Shown one piece after another: positions 52,736 to 62,659 of a stretch of 64,000 nt of DNA (positions are counted from its first letter, which is position 1; each line of letters starts with the position of its first letter). The stretch covers positions 33,663,816 to 33,727,815 of the forward strand of contig JALGQZ010000004.1 in NCBI GenBank assembly GCA_023105745.1. The letters run 5' to 3'. The translations under genes were made by a program, and so were the position numbers. The notes below the pieces were generated by a model. The model saw only the letters and a list, made by a program, of their open reading frames with translations, made no database searches and was not told the DNA's origin. This stretch comes from Austropuccinia psidii. Lineage: Eukaryota; Basidiomycota; Pucciniomycetes; Pucciniales; Sphaerophragmiaceae.

Positions 52736-55700
52736 ATGGATTCAGCATCATCATCAAAGATACCACACAATCCAGATGAATCCAAAGAAGAAATTATAAA
52801 TGAAGAGACCATGCAAGGACAAGAAGATATTTCTGATGTAGAAAGACTTCATCAAAGAATGTTGGAAATGCAACAAGAATTAATTGAACTCCTTAAAAAA
52901 GAAGGGAAAAGGAAAGAGTCAAGTTTTACCGCAGAAAACAGCCCAATGGAAGAAACTACGAGCATGCCAAGAATCGTTAGACAAGAAGGGTCACCATCAC
53001 CATTTTCAAGGCCTATGGCCTCATCAACTCCATTCACTTCACAAAGACCAAATACTCTCCCAAAGCGGGTTAATATTCATGCACAGGCTTCAAGCCCATT
53101 GCAACAAGAAATCCCACGAAACAATACACCCATTGTCAAGATCAGACCAAAGGATTATAATTTATGGTTTGATGGAAAGGAAGTGGAAAGATTTATTAAA
53201 AGAGTAGAGAATATAGCAGAAATTGAAGGAGCAAGTGGAAGGGATATAGCAAGACAGATATCCTTTTGGACTAAAGATCAAGAAATTAGCTACCATATTG
53301 AAGGAATGCCTGGATATGAAACTGGCAATTGGGAGCAATTAAAATTGGATATGAAGAGGAGATGGGGAACAGTGTCACCTGAAAGAAGATACAAGCTGTC
53401 CTCAATTACTCAATTATTCAAAAAGATTCAACAAGAAGGAGGAATTAGAAATATGACCCAATATAAAAAGTTCATTGGTGAATATGAATCCATTATGAAT
53501 TATCTCAGAAGGTATCAATATATACAAGGAGATATCAATCACAATCAAGAAATTTTGGCCAGTCTTTCCTCAAGTGTTCAAGAATCTATTTACAAAGAAA
53601 TGATTAAAGATAAGGCCATGGTGCAAGCTTTGGATGGTGGTTATATCATTCCAAGATTGGAAATCTTAAAGTTATATATTGAACAAGATTTAGAAGCCAA
53701 AGTCTTAATTCAACAGAAGGAATTTTCACAACCAAAGTCACAAGAGAAGAAAGCCAGGTTTGAAGAGGAAAGCTGGGAAGAAGTCTTAAAGCAAATGAAA
53801 GATCTTACCCAAAAAATTCAAAATCCTCAGCCGCAAGGACATCAATCAAAGGATACTGGGAAGGAATCAGTTAAGCAAGTATTGAATCAGCTCAAACACC
53901 TTTCAGAAGTAGTTGAATCTCCAAATAAAATACAAGCAGGTAATAATCAAAATCAGAAAGCTACACAAAACTCACAGCCACTCAGGCCAAGATATCCTTT
54001 ACTACCCATATCTTCTGGTTATCAACCATATGTTCCAGCACAAATGGCTCCAAGACAGCTACTGAAGTGTTATTACTGCTTAGAAGAAGGAAATTCCGCA
54101 ATAAGATATAATCACCTCACAGAAGACTTGGAGAAAAGAATTGTCTTGAAGCGTGGAGGAACATATCTTTTTCCAAATTTTCAAAGAGTACCCACAGAAG
54201 GCCCCAAATCTGCAAAAGAATTAGTTAGACATTTTGCCAAAGAGCAGGAGGATTTTACAAAGAAAATGATGGAACAATCAAATCCACCCCAAAAGAAGCA
54301 AGAGACAATAGTAATTGAGGAAAGGAAAGGTGAGAAGGCAGCAGCTATAGCTCAAATAGAAGAATGGGGAAACTGGAAACCTCCTCAAATATCACCAGCA
54401 AATGAAAATATTCAAATAAATGTTGGGCTTAGACAGACAAGGCAAAGAGCTGCAAGACAGGAAACTCAAAGTCAAACCCATCAAGAGGATAAAAATGAAA
54501 CACACAAACCCTTTAAAAAGAAGATACCAGGTGCCTACCACGAGGAAGATGAGGCAGAAGAAGAAATAAGAGTTCTAATTCCAACAAAATACAAGAAAAC
54601 ACAAGAAGGAAACAAAGTAGATAATGATATTGAAATCATTTCCAAGGAAAAGAATAAGGAGGTACTTAGACAGGATTCACAAAAGATGGAATTAAAAAAC
54701 AAGGTAAAATCTACACCCAATAACCCAAAGATAATAATTGAACATGTGATGAAGAGAATACTTGAACAAAAGATAAATCTTACTCTTGAAGAAATATTAT
54801 TAATGTCACCAAGCTTTATTGATAAACTACAAAATTTAACTACCCAGGAAAAAGAAGTAATAAAATCAGTCAATACGTCAAATATTCAAGAAAGACTACT
54901 TTCAGTAAAGCTACGGGACTATGATACCCGAAGATTACATTATGCATGCCCACTTGGATTTATGGAAGTATTTATTGGAAGAGAAGAATATCCTACAATG
55001 GCATTGGTGGATACTGGATCAGAAATTAATATAATACCAGAGGAAATTGCAATTCAAGCCTCACTTACAAGTAGAAAGCTCAATATGAATCTCAGAGGAA
55101 TTGGTGGACATACCACATCCTTGGTTGGACTCTCAGAATTTACACCAATTACTATGATAACAGGAGAAGAAAAAGAAATTCATTTATTCATAGCAAAAGG
55201 AGCTGTACACACCATACTTGGAAGACCATTTTTAGCAGATAATAATGTTAAATTGGAATTTTCACACAAGCAAGGGGAAATATTTAGTTATCCAGAGCAA
55301 GATGGACGTCGATTATGCTTACCAATATGTAACCCTCAAGCTATGGGCTGGCAAATTTCTCCACCAATAGGTATGGAGCTTTGTGCATCTTCAGAGATTG
55401 GAAAATGGTCAATACATGGAGCAGAATCATCCAAAAGAAAAGAAACAGAGGAAACAGAAAGTCAATCTTCAACAAGATTGAAGACAATATTTCTTGGAAT
55501 AAACAAAATACCCTTCTCAGCCATTTTTGATGCAAAAAATGACTTGAATGTTATAACTGAGGAAATGGCCCTAAAAGCAGAATTTAAAATCAGCCCTTAC
55601 ACATCAAAATCATCAGATAACTTTTTGAAGCCAATTGGTCAAATTAAAAATCTTGAAGTCACTTTGGAAAGTGAAGAGAAAACCTACCTGGACTTCTTAG

Positions 55701-56230
55701 TATTGGAAAATTTCAACCAGATAATAGATGAAGAAAAGTTAAGCATATTATCTTCATCTAAAGAAAGTATTCCACCTCAAACTGAAAGAAAATCTAAAGG
55801 GAAGGATCCAGAAGAGGATGAATTAAAGGTAGAAGATAGTGAAGCAATAGAAAAAATAAAAATGGAACTGAAAAAGATGAGAAGAAATTTGGACATGGCC
55901 ATAGAAGATCCAGAGAAATGGCTAGCACTTGAGTTAAGTGGTATGAACAAAGAAGATCAAGTAGAAAGCCCACAGAAGAAATTCAAAAGGGATCTGAAGC
56001 CACCTGAAGCAAATTCCTCAAGAATTTCAGAAGACTATTTCAATTTATTTCAAGAGGAAATTGGGTACATTGGTGACACTGAAAAAGATTTACTAAGTGA
56101 AGAACCAAAAGATAGCATAATCAAGCCATTGGCAAAAAGAAAATTTGAAGAATTGAAAAAGGATAGTGCCATAATTACTGAAGACAAAATGGATCAAGTT
56201 TGGGATAGAAATATTCAAAAGAGGAATTAG
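52736..56230 (+). CDS. gag: C1 Gag-protease polyprotein
   Basis: 1,164 residues, intact frame from MDSASSSKIPHNP. Gag domain around residues 135-330 (DYNLWFDGKEVERFIKRVEN, GNWEQLKLDMKRRWG, YKKFIGEYESI). At about residue 444 a zinc-knuckle relic CYYCLEEGNSAIRYNHL: canonical CX2CX4HX4C with His replaced by Asn and the last Cys by Tyr. Charged low-complexity linker. Retropepsin near residue 757 (ALVDTGSEINIIPEE, then ILGRPFLADN). A second similar segment follows about 175 residues later (AIFDAKNDLNVITEEMALKA), in which the catalytic DTG reads DAK. Lys/Glu-rich C-terminus. It would package element RNA and cleave the polyprotein. The stop TAG is followed within six bases by the ATG of the next ORF. 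Confidence 0.88.
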   Translation: MDSASSSKIPHNPDESKEEIINEETMQGQEDISDVERLHQRMLEMQQELIELLKKEGKRKESSFTAENSPMEETTSMPRIVRQEGSPSPFSRPMASSTPFTSQRPNTLPKRVNIHAQASSPLQQEIPRNNTPIVKIRPKDYNLWFDGKEVERFIKRVENIAEIEGASGRDIARQISFWTKDQEISYHIEGMPGYETGNWEQLKLDMKRRWGTVSPERRYKLSSITQLFKKIQQEGGIRNMTQYKKFIGEYESIMNYLRRYQYIQGDINHNQEILASLSSSVQESIYKEMIKDKAMVQALDGGYIIPRLEILKLYIEQDLEAKVLIQQKEFSQPKSQEKKARFEEESWEEVLKQMKDLTQKIQNPQPQGHQSKDTGKESVKQVLNQLKHLSEVVESPNKIQAGNNQNQKATQNSQPLRPRYPLLPISSGYQPYVPAQMAPRQLLKCYYCLEEGNSAIRYNHLTEDLEKRIVLKRGGTYLFPNFQRVPTEGPKSAKELVRHFAKEQEDFTKKMMEQSNPPQKKQETIVIEERKGEKAAAIAQIEEWGNWKPPQISPANENIQINVGLRQTRQRAARQETQSQTHQEDKNETHKPFKKKIPGAYHEEDEAEEEIRVLIPTKYKKTQEGNKVDNDIEIISKEKNKEVLRQDSQKMELKNKVKSTPNNPKIIIEHVMKRILEQKINLTLEEILLMSPSFIDKLQNLTTQEKEVIKSVNTSNIQERLLSVKLRDYDTRRLHYACPLGFMEVFIGREEYPTMALVDTGSEINIIPEEIAIQASLTSRKLNMNLRGIGGHTTSLVGLSEFTPITMITGEEKEIHLFIAKGAVHTILGRPFLADNNVKLEFSHKQGEIFSYPEQDGRRLCLPICNPQAMGWQISPPIGMELCASSEIGKWSIHGAESSKRKETEETESQSSTRLKTIFLGINKIPFSAIFDAKNDLNVITEEMALKAEFKISPYTSKSSDNFLKPIGQIKNLEVTLESEEKTYLDFLVLENFNQIIDEEKLSILSSSKESIPPQTERKSKGKDPEEDELKVEDSEAIEKIKMELKKMRRNLDMAIEDPEKWLALELSGMNKEDQVESPQKKFKRDLKPPEANSSRISEDYFNLFQEEIGYIGDTEKDLLSEEPKDSIIKPLAKRKFEELKKDSAIITEDKMDQVWDRNIQKRN

Positions 56231-56236
56231 AAAAAA

Positions 56237-56995
56237 ATGGAAACAGCAGAATCAGAAGATGACTTGAAGTTATACCAACAAAATAATGGATATTTGGAAG
56301 ATAAATATAAGCAAGGAAGAATATTTGAAGATCTAGAAGAAGGAGAGTTATCAGAAAATACACAAGGGCTAGCTGGACTTAGCATTCTAGAAGAATTTAA
56401 TCATGCCTATGATCAAATATTCTGCCTTACAAGCTCAACTGATTTATTTAATCGAAATCAAGGAGCTAAATTTGGATTACCAAATGACTCCCAGAATCAA
56501 AATGGCATACAAAAAGACATACCAGAATATGAAGGACTGGAAGATTATGTAATACTTCCAATAATACCCTTTAAGGAACTGTATGATTATGAGCTAGATT
56601 CACCAATAATTCAAACCAAATATATTTCAGAACTACCTGGATCAAATCTTACAAATGTTGATTTTCTGGAATTACTAACCACTATTGGAATCAGAGGAAA
56701 TTTAAGGAATCCTTACTGGAAGAAGCCTTATGGATATTATCAAATGACAATAGAAGGACTGTATCACAAAATGTTATGGGCTCAAGAAGACTTGAATCTA
56801 GATGGTTTGGAAATCTTGGGGGGAACTCTTTGCTGGTGTGATTTTGGGTACATGTTTATTCATGAAGTCAAAGGTTTTGTTTCAGAATGGAAAGGAAATA
56901 CACAAAGAAAACAATGCAACAAGATATTTGGAGAAATATTGAAGGACATATGTCTTTCAGTAATTCACAACAGAAGGTTGAATATTTCTCAATAA
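56237..56995 (+). CDS. C1 ORF2, protein of unknown function
   Basis: 252 codons, starting 6 nt after the gag-protease stop (TAG-AAAAAA-ATG) and in a different frame. I recognise no domain. The N-terminal third is acidic and polar (METAESEDDLKLYQQ, DLEEGELSEN). The C-terminal part is more globular with aromatic residues (NPYWKKPYGYYQMTIEGLYHKM, LGGTLCWCDFGYMFIHEVKGF). No signal peptide or membrane segment. Its position between gag-protease and pol, intact frame and tight spacing suggest an element gene, possibly reached by reinitiation or frameshifting. It could also be a diverged piece of the polyprotein separated by a recent stop. Confidence 0.65.
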   Translation: METAESEDDLKLYQQNNGYLEDKYKQGRIFEDLEEGELSENTQGLAGLSILEEFNHAYDQIFCLTSSTDLFNRNQGAKFGLPNDSQNQNGIQKDIPEYEGLEDYVILPIIPFKELYDYELDSPIIQTKYISELPGSNLTNVDFLELLTTIGIRGNLRNPYWKKPYGYYQMTIEGLYHKMLWAQEDLNLDGLEILGGTLCWCDFGYMFIHEVKGFVSEWKGNTQRKQCNKIFGEILKDICLSVIHNRRLNISQ

Positions 56996-57539
56996 CAGCT
57001 GAAGTAATCCAATTTCAATCACCAAGTAAAAAAATAAAAAACCATATAAAAAATAGCAAAATACAATAAAAAAATCACCAAAAAAAAGAGAATTCTGTAT
57101 ATATCTGTATTAGTATCAAGGGCAGTGACCTCCTGCCTTATCAAAGAGGAATTTCAAATCATTCAAAAACAAAAAAAAGATCTTTTTTCAACATTCCCAT
57201 AATTCAGGGCAGTGACCTCCTGCCTTATCAAAGAGGAATTTCAATTTTTTCAATGTTTTTTCAAGTATCTTATCACTCAAGGCTATAAATCAGTATTCAA
57301 TAAAGGACTTCAAACTCAACATTTTCCATGATATTTTTTTTCAATGTATAAGTATTATGATTTCATTTTTTTTTAAAAAAAACAGGGGTGGTTATCTGTT
57401 CTTATGCCACCTCATATTAAAAAATGGCACAAGTTTGGGGAAGTGTGGGCCCATAGGCCTTTATTAATGTTATTTCTCTTTTTTGAAAAAAAAAACAATT
57501 AAAAGATGGTGTGAAGAAACAGCAAAAGAAGATATAGAT

Positions 57540-57960
57540 AGCTCAAAATATAAAAATTATGACTGCTTGTCATAATTTGGTTTTTTGAGACAGGAAGAGA
57601 TAAAATATGGAAACAAAAACAAGAAAAAACAAAAGCCAACCAAAAAAAAAGCTAGGCCATTCAGATACAGAAAAAGAAGATAGAAGAAGTTAGAAATGTC
57701 AAAATTAAGACCGCCGGTCATAATTTGCCATAAAAGCAAGAAAACTATATCAAGACAGGGAAGAAAAACCGGCCAAACAAGATGGGCCATTCAGATACAG
57801 AAAAGGAAGATCAAAGAATTTAAAATGTCAAAATTATGACCGCCAGTCATAATTGGGTCAGTGACTTCAGAAAAAGCAAGCAAATAGTATCTGGATAGGA
57901 AAAAGAAGTAACCAAACAACAAAAGGTGCTCAGATACAGTAAAAGAAGACCTTGGAATAT
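57540..57960. repeat. 130-bp repeat with AATTATGAC..GTCATAATT palindromes
   Basis: GGCCATTCAGATACAG at 57655 and 57785 (period 130) and a third partial copy near 57930. Each is linked to an inverted repeat AATTATGAC-NNNNN-GTCATAATT or variant at 57555-57577, about 57703-57725 and 57832-57854. Confidence 0.8.
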
Positions 57961-58278
57961 AAACCAGAAAAGTAATTCAAATTTATGGCACAATTAACAA
58001 AAAAACATTACACACAGAGGTATACTGGATAACGCTAGCCCAATATTATTGGTTTAGCCACTCTTCGACGTACTCCCATACATCCACCTCAGAAATTCAA
58101 ATTGAACACAGTAATCATAGATATGAAAGGGGGTGTGGGCTCCCCAAACATAGCCAGAATATCATTCAATTAGTCCTAACAGATCACCATAACTCAACAG
58201 ATACTAGGCCATCAGTACAGAGCACCCCCCACAGAGTGATGAACATAACGCCAGCATGATTGTAGTTTGACGACACTG

Positions 58279-58357
58279 CTGCCAGAGGCAGGAATTGAAC
58301 CCAGGACCTTGGTGAAAGTTGAAAGCAACGCGGAATCACTAACCACTACACCATTTC
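58279..58357 (-). other. tRNA-like sequence with box A and box B
   Basis: On the minus strand TGGTGTAGTGGTTAG (box A-like; 58343-58353 complement) and GGTTCAATTCC (box B; 58291-58301 complement) at tRNA-like spacing, with a CTTTCAC Glu-like anticodon segment. The acceptor strands do not pair, so it is a tRNA relic or the head of a tRNA-derived SINE. Confidence 0.45.
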
Positions 58358-58418
58358 AAAATATAACATCACTCCTCAAATTGAAAACTCATTCAAGATC
58401 ACTCATCAATTTAATCAC

Positions 58419-58419
<1 letters not shown>

Positions 58420-58453
<34 letters not shown>

Positions 58454-58491
58454 TCAACAAAAAAAAAAATCAAAAATAAAAAAATTTTTTC

Positions 58492-58530
<39 letters not shown>

Positions 58531-58640
58531 TCAACATAAAAAAGAAAAATTTTTTTCAACATAAAAAAAAAAAAAAATTTTTTTTCAACAAAAAATAATT
58601 TTAAAAAAAAAAAAATCTTTTTTCAACATAAAAGAAATTT
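58420..58640. repeat. Poly-A tracts with TTTTTCAAC interruptions
   Basis: Runs of A up to about 30 bases separated by AATTTTTCAACA words. Low complexity; possible retroposon tail or collapsed microsatellite. Confidence 0.8.
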
Positions 58641-58722
58641 ATAATAACAAAAATAAATAAAATAAACTGTTGTGATTAAAATTAAGGATAAAAGATCAGA
58701 TCAAATAAAAAAGGTAAAAAAT

Positions 58723-58920
58723 TAGTCCTTGTATGACTTTAAACTACAGGGTAGCAACCTGAAGGCTAAAATTTAGTCCTTGTATGACTTTAAACTACAG
58801 GGTAGCAACCTGAAGGCTAAAATTAGTCCTTGTATGACTTTAAACTACAGGGTAGCAACCTGAAGGCTAAAATTTAGTCTTTGTATGACTCAAACTACAG
58901 GGGTAGCACACCAGAGGGCT
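58723..58920. repeat. 51-bp tandem repeat
   Basis: TAGTCCTTGTATGACTTTAAAC.. units at 58723, 58774, 58824 and 58875 (spacings 51, 50, 51), with single diverged copies near 59050 and 59122, running up to the pol start of C1. Confidence 0.85.
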
Positions 58921-59252
58921 GAAGATGCAAGTAAAATCAAGGAATCAAGAAAATAAAAAAAAATAGAAGATATCAAGAGTAAAACAAAAATGAATAATAG
59001 AATAATGAGGGCCTCAAGTAAAACAGTAAACTCAGGACTAGGGCTCACAAATGTCCTTGTATGACATTAAACTGTAGGATTTGGTATACCTAATATACTG
59101 GGTTTTATCCACCTAGAGGTAAAGTCCTTGCATGACTTAAAACTACAACTCAAATACAATTATGAATAAAAAGAAAAGAAAGAACTGAAAAGACTGTTTT
59201 TATTTCAACTAAAAAAATTATCAATTTATGCTTTAAAACCAGACTAATAATC

Positions 59253-59827
59253 ATGGAAGCTCAAGCCAATGCTGCAAAATATAAGTCAGTACTCAAGAAG
59301 GTTAGACCAGTCAATGAAGCTATGCCTCAAGATCTGAATCCGCCTTTGGGAAGACCTGAATGATCAAGAGATCCATATGAAACACCCCTATCACCTAACC
59401 CACCTCCATTTTTTGAAACATCAAAAGTTACAGAAGAAAGAATTTCAATGATAAACTTTGGACCATCTGGATGGTTATCAGAAGAAGAGATTAATTTATT
59501 AAAGAATGTTATATTACTAAGGCAAAAGGCTATAGCATTTTGTGAAGAAGAAAGAGGTGTACTAAAGCATTCTTATGGAAAACCTTATAAAATACCAGTT
59601 ATACCACATGAACCATGGCAAAAGAAACCAATACCAATACCAAAATCAATTTTACCTCAATTTATTGAACTAGTCAGAGAAAGAATACGTACAGGACTCT
59701 ATGAACAATCAACATCAAGCTATAACAGCCCAGTATTTTGTGTGGCAAAGCCCAATGGAAAACTTAGAATATTTCATGATCTTCAAGACCTCAATAAAGT
59801 GACAATAAAAGATGCAGGATTGCCACC
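59253..59827 (+). pseudogene. pol: C1 pol, 5' part of reverse transcriptase
   Basis: Separate frame starting with ATG at 59253 (MEAQANAAKYKSVLKKV), with in-frame TGA at 59361-59363, then open to 59827. RT fingers region: SILPQFIELVRERIRTGLYE, SSYNSPVFCVAKPNGKLRIF, HDLQDLNKVTIKDAGLPP. The family has RIVHDLQPLN-like text here. G3 inserted directly after GLPP(V), so the active site and everything downstream are expected beyond the window, behind G3. Confidence 0.85.
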
Positions 59828-60588
59828 TGTAACAACCACTCATCAGGGGTAAGGGTATTCATTCATACACCCACTCAAAACACCCCAAATCAGCAGATAC
59901 AGCATTTGTATCAGCATTCAATGTCAGCAATCTTCATTCTGAACATGAATACAGCTTGGTACCTCAATACAGCCTGTCAATACCTGTACAGGCTGGATTC
60001 ACCCAATACAGTTTCAATACACCAATATGGAACTGTATGATCACTCAAATACACCACACCTCTTGTACAGGTTCTGTACAGCCTTACAGGACCTGTATTG
60101 GCCAGACTCAATTCAATCATCAAATATTCTCATGAAAATTCTTCCTCTGGATCAGGGCTGGTGATTCTCACATATACCAGCCCCTCTTTCTTCAGGCTGG
60201 GGACTTTTCCCCAGTTAATTAACTTAGTTTATTTATTATTTTATGAATATTCTTATCCTTATTTTGGGTATTATATTTATTTAATATTAAGTTAGTCTTT
60301 GCCTTTTCTCTCTTCGCCTGTAAAGTATGAGTTGGGTGGCCATATCCTTATTAACCCTTCTCTTTCCATTCTGACAGGTTGAAACAGTGGACTTGGACTT
60401 GTTTGTGGTTGGCTCTTCTATTCTTTATTCTTATTCTTTTTGTTGCTGCTTCTTATATTCATTCTTTTAGTAATTCATCTTTAACACTCTTAAGTGTATC
60501 CTTTCTTACCATATCTCTGAGCCCTCCATAAGTGAGTCCCAGTTTACTGAGTGCCAGGCCCTCTTCACTTCAAAGAGCCCCTGTGACA
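59828..60588 (+). repeat. G3 5' LTR
   Basis: TGTAACAACC .. AGCCCCTGTGACA, 761 bp; the 5' end has C to A at the fourth base (TGTAACA rather than TGTCACA). AATACAG cluster at about 59935-60100, hairpin 60197-60214, AGTTAATTAA at 60213-60222. Confidence 0.92.
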
Positions 60589-60593
60589 TTAAA

Positions 60594-60603
60594 TTAATTA
60601 ACT
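60594..60603 (+). promoter_or_regulatory. G3 primer-binding site, self-priming type
   Basis: TTAATTAACT five bases inside the LTR, complementary over 10 nt to AGTTAATTAA in the LTR (60213-60222). Confidence 0.5.
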
Positions 60604-61300
60604 CATATTTGATTCTTCTTTTCATTCATTTATGTTCATTTCTCTCATTCATCAATTATGATCTTTTTTATGATTTAATGATCTTAATGATTATGATTTT
60701 CTCTTTCATCAATTTTCATCTCATTCATTTCATTCTTATGAAAATTGATTCCTTTTTCTTTCTTAATCATTGCTGACCATTTCATCACTTCATTTTATTT
60801 TTATCAATCAAATTTTTTCTGTGTTCTTATTCAGGTTTTATCTAGGAATTATTGATTGGTTTAATTGATTGGATTATTAATTGGGATTCATTTGGGTTAT
60901 TGATTCAGGATTTATTGGATTTATTGACTTTGAACTCTCAAGATATTGATTGATCCTCAAGAATTGATTTTGATTATTGATTTGATTTGACTCATCAAGA
61001 TATTGAATTGATTTCTGAAGATTTTGAACTGATTGATTGATTCCTCAAGACCTGATTTCATATTGAAGACATTTATTGATTGATTATTGATTGAATATTG
61101 ATTGATTATTGATTTCCTCAAGATTATTAATATTTGATTTGAATTGATTTTGACTGATTGAATTGATTTGACTGTTGATTGAATTTGATTCCTCAAGATT
61201 TGAATTGATTCCTCAAGATTCATCAAGATTTATTGTGATTGATTTGGCCAAATTTGATTATTCTTCTTAATACCATCAAGTTATTTTAATTCCTTTCATA
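60604..61300 (+). other. G3 leader
   Basis: Low-complexity TTGATTGA / CCTCAAGA leader as in G2; no gene. Confidence 0.75.
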
Positions 61301-62659
61301 ATGCCAGTTCAGCATAGTCCCCCAGCCAAGAATACTAGATCCCAAAGAATTCAAGCTGTTCTCACTCCTACAGCAAGGGCTCCTCTTGACCGCACACCAT
61401 CAGTTCATCAACTGAGTGTAAATTTAGACAGAGGACCACCAATGGAAGGAGCAGCACCCTCAAGAAGAGGTGGAATGAAATCTAGAAGATCAGGATCTTT
61501 CTCTGGGCTTTTGGGTGGCTACCCTGGAATGTCTGAAGGTGCAAGAGCAAGACAAGGGGAAGTTGAAGATGAAGAGGGGGAAGAGTCTGTGGAAGAGGAA
61601 GATTCTGGGGAAACTGAAGTGGCAGATGCCTTGGCAAATGCTCCAGAGGTGCCTCAGGGTTCTAATCTAGCCCTTTCTAGTCAACCTCTTGTCTCTCAAA
61701 CTGATCCAAGTCTCCTCAAGATGATGGAGCAGATGACTCAATTCATGGGGCAACTCACTCAAGCAGTTGCTCCCAGGGACAATTCCAAAGCCCCTGCTTT
61801 CAAGACTCCATCCATGAAGGCACCTGATTCTTTTGATGGTACTCAAGCTCATAAGTTGAGAGGGTTTATCCAATCCTGTCAACTAATTTTCCATAATGAT
61901 CCAGCAAACTTCTTCTCTGACAGGAAGAAGGTTTTGTACTCAACTTCTTTTCTTACTGGTAGAGCTGGCAAGTGGATTGAACCTTACCTCTCAAATATTT
62001 CCAATGAAGACCCTTCCGACCTCCTCAATAATTGACCATTGTTTGAATCTCAATTATTCACTCTGTTTGGTGACCCCAATGAAGTCAGGAAAGCTGAACA
62101 GGAGTTGGACAATTTGAGGATGAAGAAAAGTGGTCATGTTTCCATGTACATAGCAGATTTCAGAAGCTTAATGTCAAGAATTGGAGATTGGGGGGAAAGA
62201 GCTTACATGCATGTGTATAGAAGAGGATTGGCATCAAGATTGTTGGACCAATTGGCTTCTCATCCTGGAACTTTTGACACTCTTCAAGAACTTATGGATG
62301 TCACTTTAGAATTAGACACAAGATATCATGAGAGGCAAAAGGAAAAGGGCAGTCATCAAGAGAAGAAGCCTCCAATCATTGGATCCAATTTCCCCAAGCC
62401 TCCTCAAAGTTCATCATCCAAGAAGCCTCATCACAATAAGAATAAGGAGGGGAAGAATTTTCAAATGTCCAAAGACAAGCCTCATGCTGCTCTCCTCAAT
62501 AAGGAAAACAAATTAATTGGTTCTGAAAAGGAGAGAAGGATTAAAGAAGGCTTGTGCAATTATTGTGGTGGAAAGCACCCATTTGAAAAATGCTTCAAGA
62601 GGCCTGAGAATAGGCAAGGATCATCAGAAGGCTTCCCTAGCAAGCAGGGAAAAGCCTGA
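61301..62659 (+). pseudogene. gag: G3 gag (one nonsense codon)
   Basis: 453-codon frame from ATG at 61301 (MPVQHSPPAKNTRSQ) to TGA at 62657-62659, interrupted only by TGA at 62033-62035 (LLNN-stop-PLFES; G2 has TGG, Trp). Same domain order as G2: acidic segment, capsid-like block, Lys/Ser linker, zinc knuckle CNYCGGKHPFEKC with the short CX2CX3HX4C spacing. Ends with the GGGAAAA heptamer at 62647-62653. One G to A change from a full-length Gag. Confidence 0.92.
62647..62653 (+). promoter_or_regulatory. G3 gag-pol -1 frameshift heptamer
   Basis: G GGA AAA in gag phase followed by GCC TGA; the pol frame is -1, as in G2. Confidence 0.75.

Larger units (their letters stand above)
56996..59252. 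other. C1 intergenic region between ORF2 and pol
   Basis: 2.26 kb without credible coding sequence. Contains: a duplicated GCAGTGACCTCCTGCCTTATC segment (57121 and 57206), the palindrome-bearing 130 bp repeats (57540-57960), a minus-strand tRNA-like sequence (58279-58357), poly-A/poly-T tracts (58420-58640) and a 51 bp repeat (58723-58920). It may include one or more insertions. Confidence 0.6.

Noticed and set aside
54535..54873. Minus-strand Ser/Phe-rich ORF opposite C1 gag-protease
   Set aside because: Shadow of a Lys/Glu-rich coding region.
58267..58479. Short ORF ending in poly-lysine
   Set aside because: Runs across the tRNA-like complement and poly-A tract; not a gene.
60957..61226. 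Asn/Gln/Ile-rich ORF on the minus strand in the G3 leader
   Set aside because: Low-complexity TTGATT repeats translated; the matching G2 leader is not open.
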